Source: an uncultured Clostridia bacterium
Lineage (GTDB): Bacteria; Cyanobacteriota; Vampirovibrionia; Gastranaerophilales; Gastranaerophilaceae
Assembly: GCA_945946765.1 (NCBI GenBank)
Contig: CAMEWS010000001.1
Span: forward strand, 1 to 64,000
Length of the DNA: 64,000 bases
Reading direction: 5' to 3'
Shown in pieces: positions 38,373 through 46,517 of the stretch. Both the position numbers and the translations under genes were made by a program. Every line of letters begins with the position of its first letter. Within the stretch, counting starts at the first letter, position 1. Below the pieces are notes generated by a model. That model saw only the letters and a program-made list of their open reading frames with translations. It made no database searches and was not told the origin of the DNA.

Positions 38373-39248
38373 ATGAAGATACAGAGTATTCCTAACTTTA
38401 AATATCCTTCGGTATCAACAAAAAGCAAAATAAAACAGAATTTCACAAATAATAACTCATTGCAAGCTGTTTCGTTCGGGCTTGTTCCTCCTGTTCCGCC
38501 TGTGCCTGTAGACCCGTTAACAGCACTTGCGGCTCTGGCGTTTGCTCTCTTGCAAATGACAGGAATTGCTATTGCAAAAGGGAAGTATGCAGAAAATAAA
38601 TCAAAGAATAAACAATTAAAATATTGTCAACAAGAATTTCGAGAGTTAATCGAACAGGATTTGAATAAGTATGCTAAAAGCAACAATCTTACTTTGCAAG
38701 AAGCTCAAAAAAGGTACATAAAACGCTTAAAAAATGCAATGTATCCAAATGATTATATTGATGGTAATTTTGGAATAAATTCCGTAAAAGGGCATGAAGT
38801 TGAGCGCTTTAAATTACTTTTAAATGTAATTATCCCCGTTATTGAAGCAAGAAAGTCAAATTCAAGTGAGTTGTTGCCGCATGGGGTATTGCTTAACGGC
38901 AAGGATTCCGAATTAAACAATAAATTGATAAAAGCATTAGCAAAACATCTTGAGCCATTGGAAGTACAGAAATTTGAGTGGGATATAAACAACTTTGATA
39001 CTCAACAAGCGATAAGAAATATTGATGTAATGTCTTGGACATATAATGAAACCGGCAAATATTCTTTAGTTCACATAAAAAATGCAGATAATATTGAAAA
39101 AACAAAAGACTTTGATTTCTTAAAAAATGTAATGGAAAACAGTCTAAAATTGGGTGCAATAATTGTTTATGATGCTACCGATATTAAAAATATCCCTACT
39201 GAATTGCTGCGTCCCGGAAGAACAGATATTATCATTGATGTTAAATAG
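38373..39248 (+). CDS. Degenerate AAA+ paralog without Walker A
   Basis: LLPHGVLLNGKDSELNNKLIKALAKHLE, IPTELLRPGRTDIIIDV; FGINSVKGHEVERFKLLLNVIIPVIEARK aligns to VGLNAVRGYSMEKYELMKDVLSPVVLAQK of the intact member. Confidence 0.75.
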   Translation: MKIQSIPNFKYPSVSTKSKIKQNFTNNNSLQAVSFGLVPPVPPVPVDPLTALAALAFALLQMTGIAIAKGKYAENKSKNKQLKYCQQEFRELIEQDLNKYAKSNNLTLQEAQKRYIKRLKNAMYPNDYIDGNFGINSVKGHEVERFKLLLNVIIPVIEARKSNSSELLPHGVLLNGKDSELNNKLIKALAKHLEPLEVQKFEWDINNFDTQQAIRNIDVMSWTYNETGKYSLVHIKNADNIEKTKDFDFLKNVMENSLKLGAIIVYDATDIKNIPTELLRPGRTDIIIDVK

Positions 39249-39254
39249 TTAATA

Positions 39255-39285
39255 AAAAAAGAGCCTTTCTTGATGAAGGCTCTTA
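39255..39285 (-). terminator. Terminator between convergent genes
   Basis: aagagcctt...aaggctctt with T7 on minus strand. Confidence 0.82.
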
Positions 39286-39307
39286 AAGTATCTATTTGTT
39301 TTATATT

Positions 39308-39877
39308 CTAATCCAAATAGAATGCAGTTATAACTTTGTGAGATTCCTCCGCATAATCAATTGCTTTATGCAATGTGTTAGATGTATGTGAGAGGAAGCA
39401 TATTAACTGTTGACAATCGTCAATAATTTCTCTGTTGCAGATTCTACTGGCATCTGCAAGAGTCATCATTGCTCTGTCGGAATGTTCTATAATATTGGGC
39501 ACACCAATCAATTGGTCTTGAACATCAGAAGGTTGTTGACCGATTGTTTGAGGTAAAATAACTTTTAATTTTTCAGGGTTTGATTTCATTGCGCCGCGAA
39601 TAGTAGCAGCGTTTGTACCCGAAGAACCGCCTGAGGTTATAACAGTATTTCCTTGCGAAACTAAAGCAAAAGAAAGTGTTTCTATGATTTGTTGATGAGT
39701 AATGGGTAAATTACGACTGCCAATGATAGCAATACGTTTTGCGGATTGCTGAATAGTCGCAAGCTCCATTGCCAATTGGTCAACTGTATTTGCACTGTTT
39801 TCAGGAACCTTATCCAAATCGTCTATTGGTACCATTATTGATGATTGTTCCTGATTTTCTTTGTTTTCTTCTGACAT
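39308..39877 (-). CDS. DprA/SLOG-like Rossmann-fold protein
   Basis: RIAIIGSRNLPITHQQIIETL, VITSGGSSGTNAATIRGA. Confidence 0.7.
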   Translation of the reverse strand: MSEENKENQEQSSIMVPIDDLDKVPENSANTVDQLAMELATIQQSAKRIAIIGSRNLPITHQQIIETLSFALVSQGNTVITSGGSSGTNAATIRGAMKSNPEKLKVILPQTIGQQPSDVQDQLIGVPNIIEHSDRAMMTLADASRICNREIIDDCQQLICFLSHTSNTLHKAIDYAEESHKVITAFYLD

Positions 39878-39970
39878 AGTTTTTCCCTAATTAAATTATT
39901 TTACTTAAAAATATGTTTTGATTATCATAATAATATCATAAATTATCAAAATTAAAAGACTTTTTTTAAT

Positions 39971-39996
39971 TGTCATTCCGAATTTATGTAGGAATC
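39971..39996. repeat. Dispersed palindromic repeat copy
   Basis: tgtcattccgaatttatgtaggaatc. Confidence 0.6.
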
Positions 39997-40040
39997 GATA
40001 TTTTATAACGCATAAATATACATCATACGGGGCGGGAAAT

Positions 40041-42536
40041 TTGGAAAAATTATTATCATCATTGAATCCTCAACAAAAAGAAGCAGTTGTCGAAAAAGAA
40101 GGTGCCTTGCTTGTGTTAGCAGGTGCGGGCAGCGGCAAAACAAAGGTTCTGACAACTCGTATTGTAAACCTTGTAAAATCAGGTGTTAATCCGTATAAAA
40201 TTCTGGCTGTTACTTTTACAAACAAAGCTGCAAAAGAAATGCGGGAACGTCTTTCCAAAATGATAGGCGAAGATGTTGTAAAAAAAATGTGGGTCGGCAC
40301 TTTTCACAATATTTGCGGACGTATACTTCGCTTTGATATAGAGAATTACAAAAGCCCCGATGGTAAAAAATGGGATAACAATTATGTTATTTATGACGAA
40401 ACTGATTCAACAACCATAATCAAAAACGCTATTAAAAAGTTGAATCTCGATGAAAAAATGTATGCACTAAAACTTGTCAAAGCCGCTATAAGTAATGCAA
40501 AAAGTAAAATGCAAGATGCTTATACATTTTCAACAAGGGCAAGAGATTACCGTTCTCAAAAAATTTCGGAAGTTTATTATGAATATGAAAAACAGCTCTT
40601 GGAAAACAATGCAATAGATTTTGATGACATGCTTCTTTTGACGGTTAATTTGCTAACCACTAACGAAGAAGTAAGAAACAAGTATCATGAAAGATTTTCG
40701 CACATTCTTGTCGATGAGTTTCAAGATACAAACATAAGCCAATATATGCTTATAAGACACTTGTATTCCAACAACAAAACCGATGAAGAATTAAAAGGCA
40801 GAAGTCTTTGTGTTGTAGGTGACGTTGATCAATCAATTTACAGTTGGCGTGGTGCGGATTACAAAATTATATTAAATTTTCAATCAGATTACAAAAATGC
40901 GAAGCTTATTAAACTTGAGCAAAACTATCGTTCGGTTGCTACAATTTTGGAGGCTGCAAACGCTATCATTGTCAACAATACCGAACGTGTCAGCAAAAAT
41001 TTATACTCAACAAAAGGTCAGGGTGAAAAAATAGAAATTTATGAGGCTCAGGACGAATCGGGCGAAGCATGTTACATTGCGGACAACATCAGGCGTTTTG
41101 CACGCAATCTCAACGACTATGCCGTTTTGTACCGTACAAACTCTCAATCTCGTGCAATAGAAGAAGCTTTGATTTCAAACGGTATTTCTTACAGAATGGT
41201 TGGCGGTTTAAAATTCTATGACCGTAAAGAAGTTAAAGACATCATTGCATACTTAAAATTACTTTATAACAGGCATGATTCTCAAAGTATCAAAAGAATT
41301 ATAAATGTACCCAAACGTTCTATCGGAGATACTACAGTTAAAAAAGTTCAAGAAATTGCTAATCAAATGGATTATCCGTTTTACGATGTTTTGCAAAATA
41401 TTGAAGAATATGATGATTTTTCAGCGGGAGTAAAAGCCAAAATCCGTAATTTTATTAATATCTTAGATAAGTTGGATAAAAATAAAAATTCTCTTTCTTT
41501 GCCCGAATTTATTGCTTTTGTTATAGAAGAAACGGGCTATCTTGCCGAGTTAAAACAGGAGGATACTGAAGAAGCCGAATCACGTATAGAAAACTTGCAA
41601 GAGTTAGTTAATGTCGCAAGGGATTTTGTGCCTGAGGAGGAAGATAACGTTTTGGGTGAATTTTTGGCTCAGGTTGCTTTGGTCAGTGATTTGGATGAAA
41701 CTCCCGATTCTGATAACGCCGTTACTTTAATGACTTTGCATGCTGCAAAAGGTCTTGAGTTTGAAAATGTATTTCTTGCAGGATTGGAAGAAGGTATATT
41801 TCCGCACAGCCGTTCATTAAACAACAATACCGAAATGGAAGAAGAACGCAGACTTATGTATGTTGGTGTTACACGTGCAAAACAAAAATTGTATATTACT
41901 TATGCCAAAAGACGTCAAATGTGGGGTGATACAAAATACAATCCGCCAAGCAGATTTTTAGCGGAAATCCCCGATAACTTGACGGAAAGAAATGTGTCCG
42001 AAGACAGTATGTCGTATTCACGCAAAGGCGGAACCTTTAAACAGGCTGTTAACAAAATTAAGACCGACCGTTCCGGTTATGTGGAAAAAACAACAGGTTT
42101 TGGTAAAGGCTTTGTTGCTCCGATTACGGGTAGCACTCATGTACAAAATATCAACAAAGTTGTTAAGCCTAAAGTTACCTACAAAGCTCCTCAATCTCAA
42201 AATAATTTTGTCAGAAAAGAGTCTTTTGTTGTGAAAAATGCACAAAATAAAGCAAAAGATGAGGAAAAAGTTAAAAAACTTCTTGAAGACAACCCTATAA
42301 AACGTATGCTTGAAGAAAAAAAAGCAAGGGAAACAATGGGTACAACTCAGGTTGTGTCTTCAGTGCAGGCCGGCAATACTTTTACAAAAGGTGACAGAGT
42401 ATTTCACGAAAAATTTGGTATAGGTCACATTGATGAAATTAAACAAATCGGTTCTTCCTCAATGTATGTAATTGATTTTGGTAAACAGGGCAAAAAAGCC
42501 GTGGATGCACTTTATGCAAATTTGAAGAAGTTTTAA
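40041..42536 (+). CDS. pcrA: ATP-dependent DNA helicase PcrA/UvrD
   Basis: LNPQQKEAV, AGAGSGKTKVLTTRI, VDEFQDTN, VGDVDQSIYSWRGAD, LMTLHAAKGLEF, RRLMYVGVTRAK; TTG start. Confidence 0.93.
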   Translation: MEKLLSSLNPQQKEAVVEKEGALLVLAGAGSGKTKVLTTRIVNLVKSGVNPYKILAVTFTNKAAKEMRERLSKMIGEDVVKKMWVGTFHNICGRILRFDIENYKSPDGKKWDNNYVIYDETDSTTIIKNAIKKLNLDEKMYALKLVKAAISNAKSKMQDAYTFSTRARDYRSQKISEVYYEYEKQLLENNAIDFDDMLLLTVNLLTTNEEVRNKYHERFSHILVDEFQDTNISQYMLIRHLYSNNKTDEELKGRSLCVVGDVDQSIYSWRGADYKIILNFQSDYKNAKLIKLEQNYRSVATILEAANAIIVNNTERVSKNLYSTKGQGEKIEIYEAQDESGEACYIADNIRRFARNLNDYAVLYRTNSQSRAIEEALISNGISYRMVGGLKFYDRKEVKDIIAYLKLLYNRHDSQSIKRIINVPKRSIGDTTVKKVQEIANQMDYPFYDVLQNIEEYDDFSAGVKAKIRNFINILDKLDKNKNSLSLPEFIAFVIEETGYLAELKQEDTEEAESRIENLQELVNVARDFVPEEEDNVLGEFLAQVALVSDLDETPDSDNAVTLMTLHAAKGLEFENVFLAGLEEGIFPHSRSLNNNTEMEEERRLMYVGVTRAKQKLYITYAKRRQMWGDTKYNPPSRFLAEIPDNLTERNVSEDSMSYSRKGGTFKQAVNKIKTDRSGYVEKTTGFGKGFVAPITGSTHVQNINKVVKPKVTYKAPQSQNNFVRKESFVVKNAQNKAKDEEKVKKLLEDNPIKRMLEEKKARETMGTTQVVSSVQAGNTFTKGDRVFHEKFGIGHIDEIKQIGSSSMYVIDFGKQGKKAVDALYANLKKF

Positions 42537-42591
42537 TGAGTCTTGAATTATAAAGTTTCTTGAGTAAATTTTTGCTTTTGCTATTGAATTT

Positions 42592-43194
42592 TTACATTAC
42601 TATTGAAATTATAAGAAATAGTAATATTATTGCTTTTGTAAGCATATAAACTCTTGCATAACTGTAAAATCTTAATTTTATCCATTTAGTTTGAAATTTA
42701 ACTTCAAAATCTTTTTTTAGTTCATTTATTAGTGATAATTCAGGTTTTATTACAATAGTTTCACCAGTTTTGTTTTTGTTGTTATAAACTACTTTTAACT
42801 GTTGTACTTTTGAGCCATCGGAATATATAGTTCTATGTATTGCTAATAATAGATTTCTAAGATTATTCTGTGCATGTAGAGTGTCTTCAAAAATTTCAAA
42901 ATAATCAATTCTTTCAAATGGAATGGCTTTGACTTTTCTTCCATTATTTCCATTTTGGTATTGTATTTCGATTATTTTTTGTTTTCTGTTTATGGCTATG
43001 CATGTTAATCTTTTGTATAAAATTTGACATATAAATAAAAGCAACAGTAAAAAGCCGCAAAAAATTATATTAGTCAGAGTAAAACCCGATGTTTTTATCG
43101 CTATAATCAAGAAAGGTGCATAAAGAACAGGCAGCCCCCAACCTATCCAACTTTGCATTCTGAATTTTGCTATGTCTTTTTTTAACAATTTCAC
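42592..43194 (-). CDS. Hypothetical membrane protein
   Basis: Two N-terminal and one C-terminal hydrophobic segments. Confidence 0.55.
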   Translation of the reverse strand: MKLLKKDIAKFRMQSWIGWGLPVLYAPFLIIAIKTSGFTLTNIIFCGFLLLLLFICQILYKRLTCIAINRKQKIIEIQYQNGNNGRKVKAIPFERIDYFEIFEDTLHAQNNLRNLLLAIHRTIYSDGSKVQQLKVVYNNKNKTGETIVIKPELSLINELKKDFEVKFQTKWIKLRFYSYARVYMLTKAIILLFLIISIVM

Positions 43195-43227
43195 CTTGTA
43201 GCTTTTTTTGAGCTATTTCTGTATCAA

Positions 43228-43908
43228 CTATGAAAAGAAATGACCGCGTTTTGAGTTTAATGTAATTTTGTCAAAAGAATACAATCTTGCAGGGCGTTTT
43301 GAACCCGATTTTGTATATTCATCCAACTCTTTTAAAATTGCGAGCGAAAGGAATTTTTTCCTGAAGTTTCTTTTGTCGAGTTTTTTCATCAAAATAAGTT
43401 CGTAAGCTTTTTGCAATTCTGTCAATGTAAATTTTTGCGGTAACAATTGGTAAGCAATCGGACAGAATTCAAGACGTTCTCTTGTTCTTTTTAATGAATA
43501 TTCAATGATTTCTTTGTGGTCGAACGCCATAGCAGGTAAGGTATATACAGGATGCCACTTAACATCGGTAATTTCCGTACTACCTTCGTAAGAAAGTTCA
43601 ATGTCGTCAGAACGTATAAGAGCAAAGTATGCGCAGGTAATAACACGTGCATTAGGGTGACGCAGCGGGTCTCCGAAGGTATATAACTGTTCAAGGTAAA
43701 TGTTTTGTACGTTGGTTTTTTCTTTCAAAATACGTAAAGCTGCATCGTCCAATGTTTCGGAAATCCTGATATAACCGCCGGGTAGTGCCCATTTCCCTTT
43801 AAATGGCTCATTCGCACGTTTTACAAGCAGTACCATCAATTTGTTATCTTTAATTGTAAAAATTACAACGTCAGTTGTGACCTCGTGAGTTTTTGTTTCT
43901 TTAAACAT
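43228..43908 (-). CDS. NrtR-like Nudix-wHTH protein with degenerate Nudix box
   Basis: WALPGGYIRISETLDDAALRILKEKTNV; C-terminal LTELQKAYELILMKKLDKRNFRKKFL wHTH-like segment. Confidence 0.78.
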   Translation of the reverse strand: MFKETKTHEVTTDVVIFTIKDNKLMVLLVKRANEPFKGKWALPGGYIRISETLDDAALRILKEKTNVQNIYLEQLYTFGDPLRHPNARVITCAYFALIRSDDIELSYEGSTEITDVKWHPVYTLPAMAFDHKEIIEYSLKRTRERLEFCPIAYQLLPQKFTLTELQKAYELILMKKLDKRNFRKKFLSLAILKELDEYTKSGSKRPARLYSFDKITLNSKRGHFFS

Positions 43909-44096
43909 ACTTCCTCTGCGTGTTTACCTATTAAATCTATTCTAAGTCAAACAAAAAGCATTTTGTAGTTTCTTGATAAAACTTTACATTTTAATAACTG
44001 TTTTATCGTTTTTATTCGTTAAAAAAGGGTGCTTATAATAAATTCAACATTTGCTGATTATTATTGGCACCCTTAATAATTTTGTCGGTTATTAAT

Positions 44097-44705
44097 TTAG
44101 ATTGCACCGTACAAAGAAACAAACGGTAAATTATCTAAAGAATTATTTTTTAATACATTAGCTTCTTTATCAATTACAAGTGCTTTGTTTGCAGTTCTGT
44201 TGTTGCCTGTTTTACTGTACTTTGTAATTGCAGGGTCGGGGTTCGCTTTTTGAGCATAATACTCGCTCATAATCCCTTTAACAAAACGCTTAGTTTCTGC
44301 AAAAGGTGGAACGCCTTTGTATTTGCTAACGTTTCCGGGACCTGCATTGTATGCGGCGAGTGCCAATTCTACTGAACCGAATTTTTGGTACATCATTTTG
44401 TAATACATCAATCCGCCTCTGATGTTGTCACTCAAATAGTACGGATTGTAACCGAGTTTTCTTGCTGTTGATGGCATTAATTGAAATACGCCAACAGCAC
44501 CGTATGAGCTTCTTTTTTCATGGACAAAGCCCGATTCCATTTTTGCTATACTCAAGCCCAAAGCAGGATCAACGCCCATCTCTAAGGAATGTTTTACAAT
44601 GTAATCCTTAACTGTGGCTTTTGATGTTGCTGCTTGTGTCTGATTGGGATTTGCTAAAATGCAAAAAATGAGTAGTAAGGTTAGTGTTAGTAACTTTCTA
44701 ATCAA
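44097..44705 (-). CDS. Exported lytic transglycosylase (SLT domain)
   Basis: Signal peptide; IAKMESGFVHEKRSSYGAVGVFQLMPSTARKLG, ALAAYNAGPGNVSKYKGVPPFAET. Confidence 0.92.
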   Translation of the reverse strand: MIRKLLTLTLLLIFCILANPNQTQAATSKATVKDYIVKHSLEMGVDPALGLSIAKMESGFVHEKRSSYGAVGVFQLMPSTARKLGYNPYYLSDNIRGGLMYYKMMYQKFGSVELALAAYNAGPGNVSKYKGVPPFAETKRFVKGIMSEYYAQKANPDPAITKYSKTGNNRTANKALVIDKEANVLKNNSLDNLPFVSLYGAI

Positions 44706-44814
44706 ACGTTAATCCTCTGTTTTGTAAATTGAACGGGGTGAAGTCTTTATGTATTGGGTTATTTTATTTACTTCTCTCTTAGGGTAACAATTTTTGTTAG
44801 TAATTAAGTAAAAT

Positions 44815-44945
44815 TGTTTACCTGTCAGAGTTCCCGAAACCTTTGGTTTATTGCACTTTGCTTTGACATTCACAAGGTGTTTTAAACTTTAGGTTCTTAT
44901 ACATAGTACTTCATAAAGATAAAAAGTCAAGTCCCTGCGTTGTTT
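44815..44945 (-). ncRNA. Candidate ydaO/c-di-AMP-type riboswitch leader
   Basis: ~365-nt leader; minus strand contains gaacctaaagttt...accttgtgaatgtc...cgggaactctgacaggtaaac, resembling ydaO conserved blocks; upstream of a cell-wall hydrolase. Confidence 0.4.
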
Positions 44946-45070
44946 TCACCTATTTTGACCTTTGATAATGCGGTTTTTAGCGTGATTCTATTTTTCTACT
45001 TTTTGTAAATTTTGTTAATTAGATGACTGATTAATCGTTTGTGTTAATATAAATGTAGGGAGAATTTATA

Positions 45071-46012
45071 ATGCCTAGAAAAAAATGTATTGAAATTGTT
45101 CTGGACGTTGAAACTACGGGTCTGGATTATAAAAAAGAGAGAATTATTGAGTTTGCGGCAGTAAGGCTTGAAAACGGAGTAATCAAAGACAGTTATGAAA
45201 CAATGATTAATCCGCAGCAACATATTCGTAAATCAAGCATGGCTGTTCACGGTATTACCGAAGAAATGGTTGCCGATAAGCCTACTGAAGAAGAAGTTTT
45301 GCCGACAATTTTAGAGTTTATTGGTGACTATCCGATAGTTGCGCATAATGCAATATTTGATTATAACTTTTTGAATGAAGCTTCAAAAAGAGTTTTGGGT
45401 AAACCGCTCGAAAATCAAAGAATTGATTCTCAATTTTTGTTTAAAGAAGTTTATCCCGAATTTGAATCTCACGGTTTAGAGAATTTGATGATTAAGTTTG
45501 GAGTCGAATTTGACTTGAGGCATCGTGCAATGGCAGATACTATAGGTCTTGCTCAAGCATATCCTAAGCTTAAAAAACTTTATGAGAAAAAATACGATTG
45601 GCAATTAAAACAAATCGGTAATATTGATTATTTGTTTGAACGTTTTTTACGTATTCAGCAAGCTGTTCAAACAATGCAATCAGAATTACAAGACTTAAAA
45701 TCAATATTTAAGCTTTATTTTGATGAAGGCGGAGAACCTGTCCAAGCCACTACCGGTGAAACTCTTGTGTATCAGTCAAAACAATCATTTTCATATGATT
45801 TTGTTCAAATAAAAGATATTCTTGATGAAATAGGAGCTTTACCTAAAGCTGTCAAGCTTAATAACGGATTTGTCGACAGGCTTGTTAACGGTAAAAGCTT
45901 GGATGAAGAAACGAAAGAAAAAATTAAAGCTGCAAGATGTGAATTTTCAGAAACTCGCAATGTGCAAGTGGTGAAATGTGATAAACATAATTGCCACAGT
46001 GCGCAGTCATAA
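45071..46012 (+). CDS. DnaQ/PolC-type 3'-5' exonuclease
   Basis: IVLDVETTGLDYKKERIIEFAAV, IVAHNAIFDYNFL, RHRAMADT. Confidence 0.88.
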   Translation: MPRKKCIEIVLDVETTGLDYKKERIIEFAAVRLENGVIKDSYETMINPQQHIRKSSMAVHGITEEMVADKPTEEEVLPTILEFIGDYPIVAHNAIFDYNFLNEASKRVLGKPLENQRIDSQFLFKEVYPEFESHGLENLMIKFGVEFDLRHRAMADTIGLAQAYPKLKKLYEKKYDWQLKQIGNIDYLFERFLRIQQAVQTMQSELQDLKSIFKLYFDEGGEPVQATTGETLVYQSKQSFSYDFVQIKDILDEIGALPKAVKLNNGFVDRLVNGKSLDEETKEKIKAARCEFSETRNVQVVKCDKHNCHSAQS

Positions 46013-46016
46013 AAGA

Positions 46017-46047
46017 AAGACCTGAACATTTTGTTCAGGTCTTTTTA
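46017..46047 (+). terminator. Rho-independent terminator
   Basis: agacctgaaca-ttt-tgttcaggtct + ttttt. Confidence 0.9.
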
Positions 46048-46116
46048 AATTTAAGTCTAGTTGCCGAATTCCTCTATTGTTTCTCTTTATATTAAGTGGT
46101 CAGTGTTTGTTGTTGA

Positions 46117-46305
46117 TTATGCTATAAAGTTTGTGCCGAATCTGGTTGCCCCCAAGAATACACATTCTTCTAACATTGAATCAAGACTTCTATAAACTTT
46201 TCTTTTTGGTTGTTTTTCAGCTTCAGCTATACCGGCTTTAGTTTCACTATATTGTGTAGTAATTGCTAATGTATAATTAGCAAACGGATTTGTAGATTTA
46301 ATCAT
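46117..46305 (-). CDS. Small hypothetical protein with STNPFA motif
   Basis: 62 aa; upstream region conserved with 22827-22900 supports expression. Confidence 0.6.
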   Translation of the reverse strand: MIKSTNPFANYTLAITTQYSETKAGIAEAEKQPKRKVYRSLDSMLEECVFLGATRFGTNFIA

Positions 46306-46339
46306 ATCTCTCTGACCTCTTATTTTAATTTTCTCTCTT

Positions 46340-46410
46340 GTATATATATAAAGTAAAAAAGTATATAAAAATTGCTTTTTAGTATATACTTTTGTTAATA
46401 TTTCTTAATA
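46340..46410 (-). promoter_or_regulatory. Promoter/operator region, copy B
   Basis: gtatatatataaagtaaaaaagtatataaaaattgctttttagtatatacttttgttaatatttcttaat; contains palindrome agtatatact. Confidence 0.65.
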
Positions 46411-46517
46411 ATTAGGCTTGGTTAAATTCATTCATATGCATTGTTGTCATTAATTATAAAAAATAGTAAAATATCTATACTTATCATAAATATAATCTGT
46501 AAAAGAGAGGATATAGT

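Noticed and set aside
31376-39248. Known phage-defence island
   Set aside because: No recognisable canonical defence system partners, integrase or mobile genes; the novelty is reported as candidate modules only.
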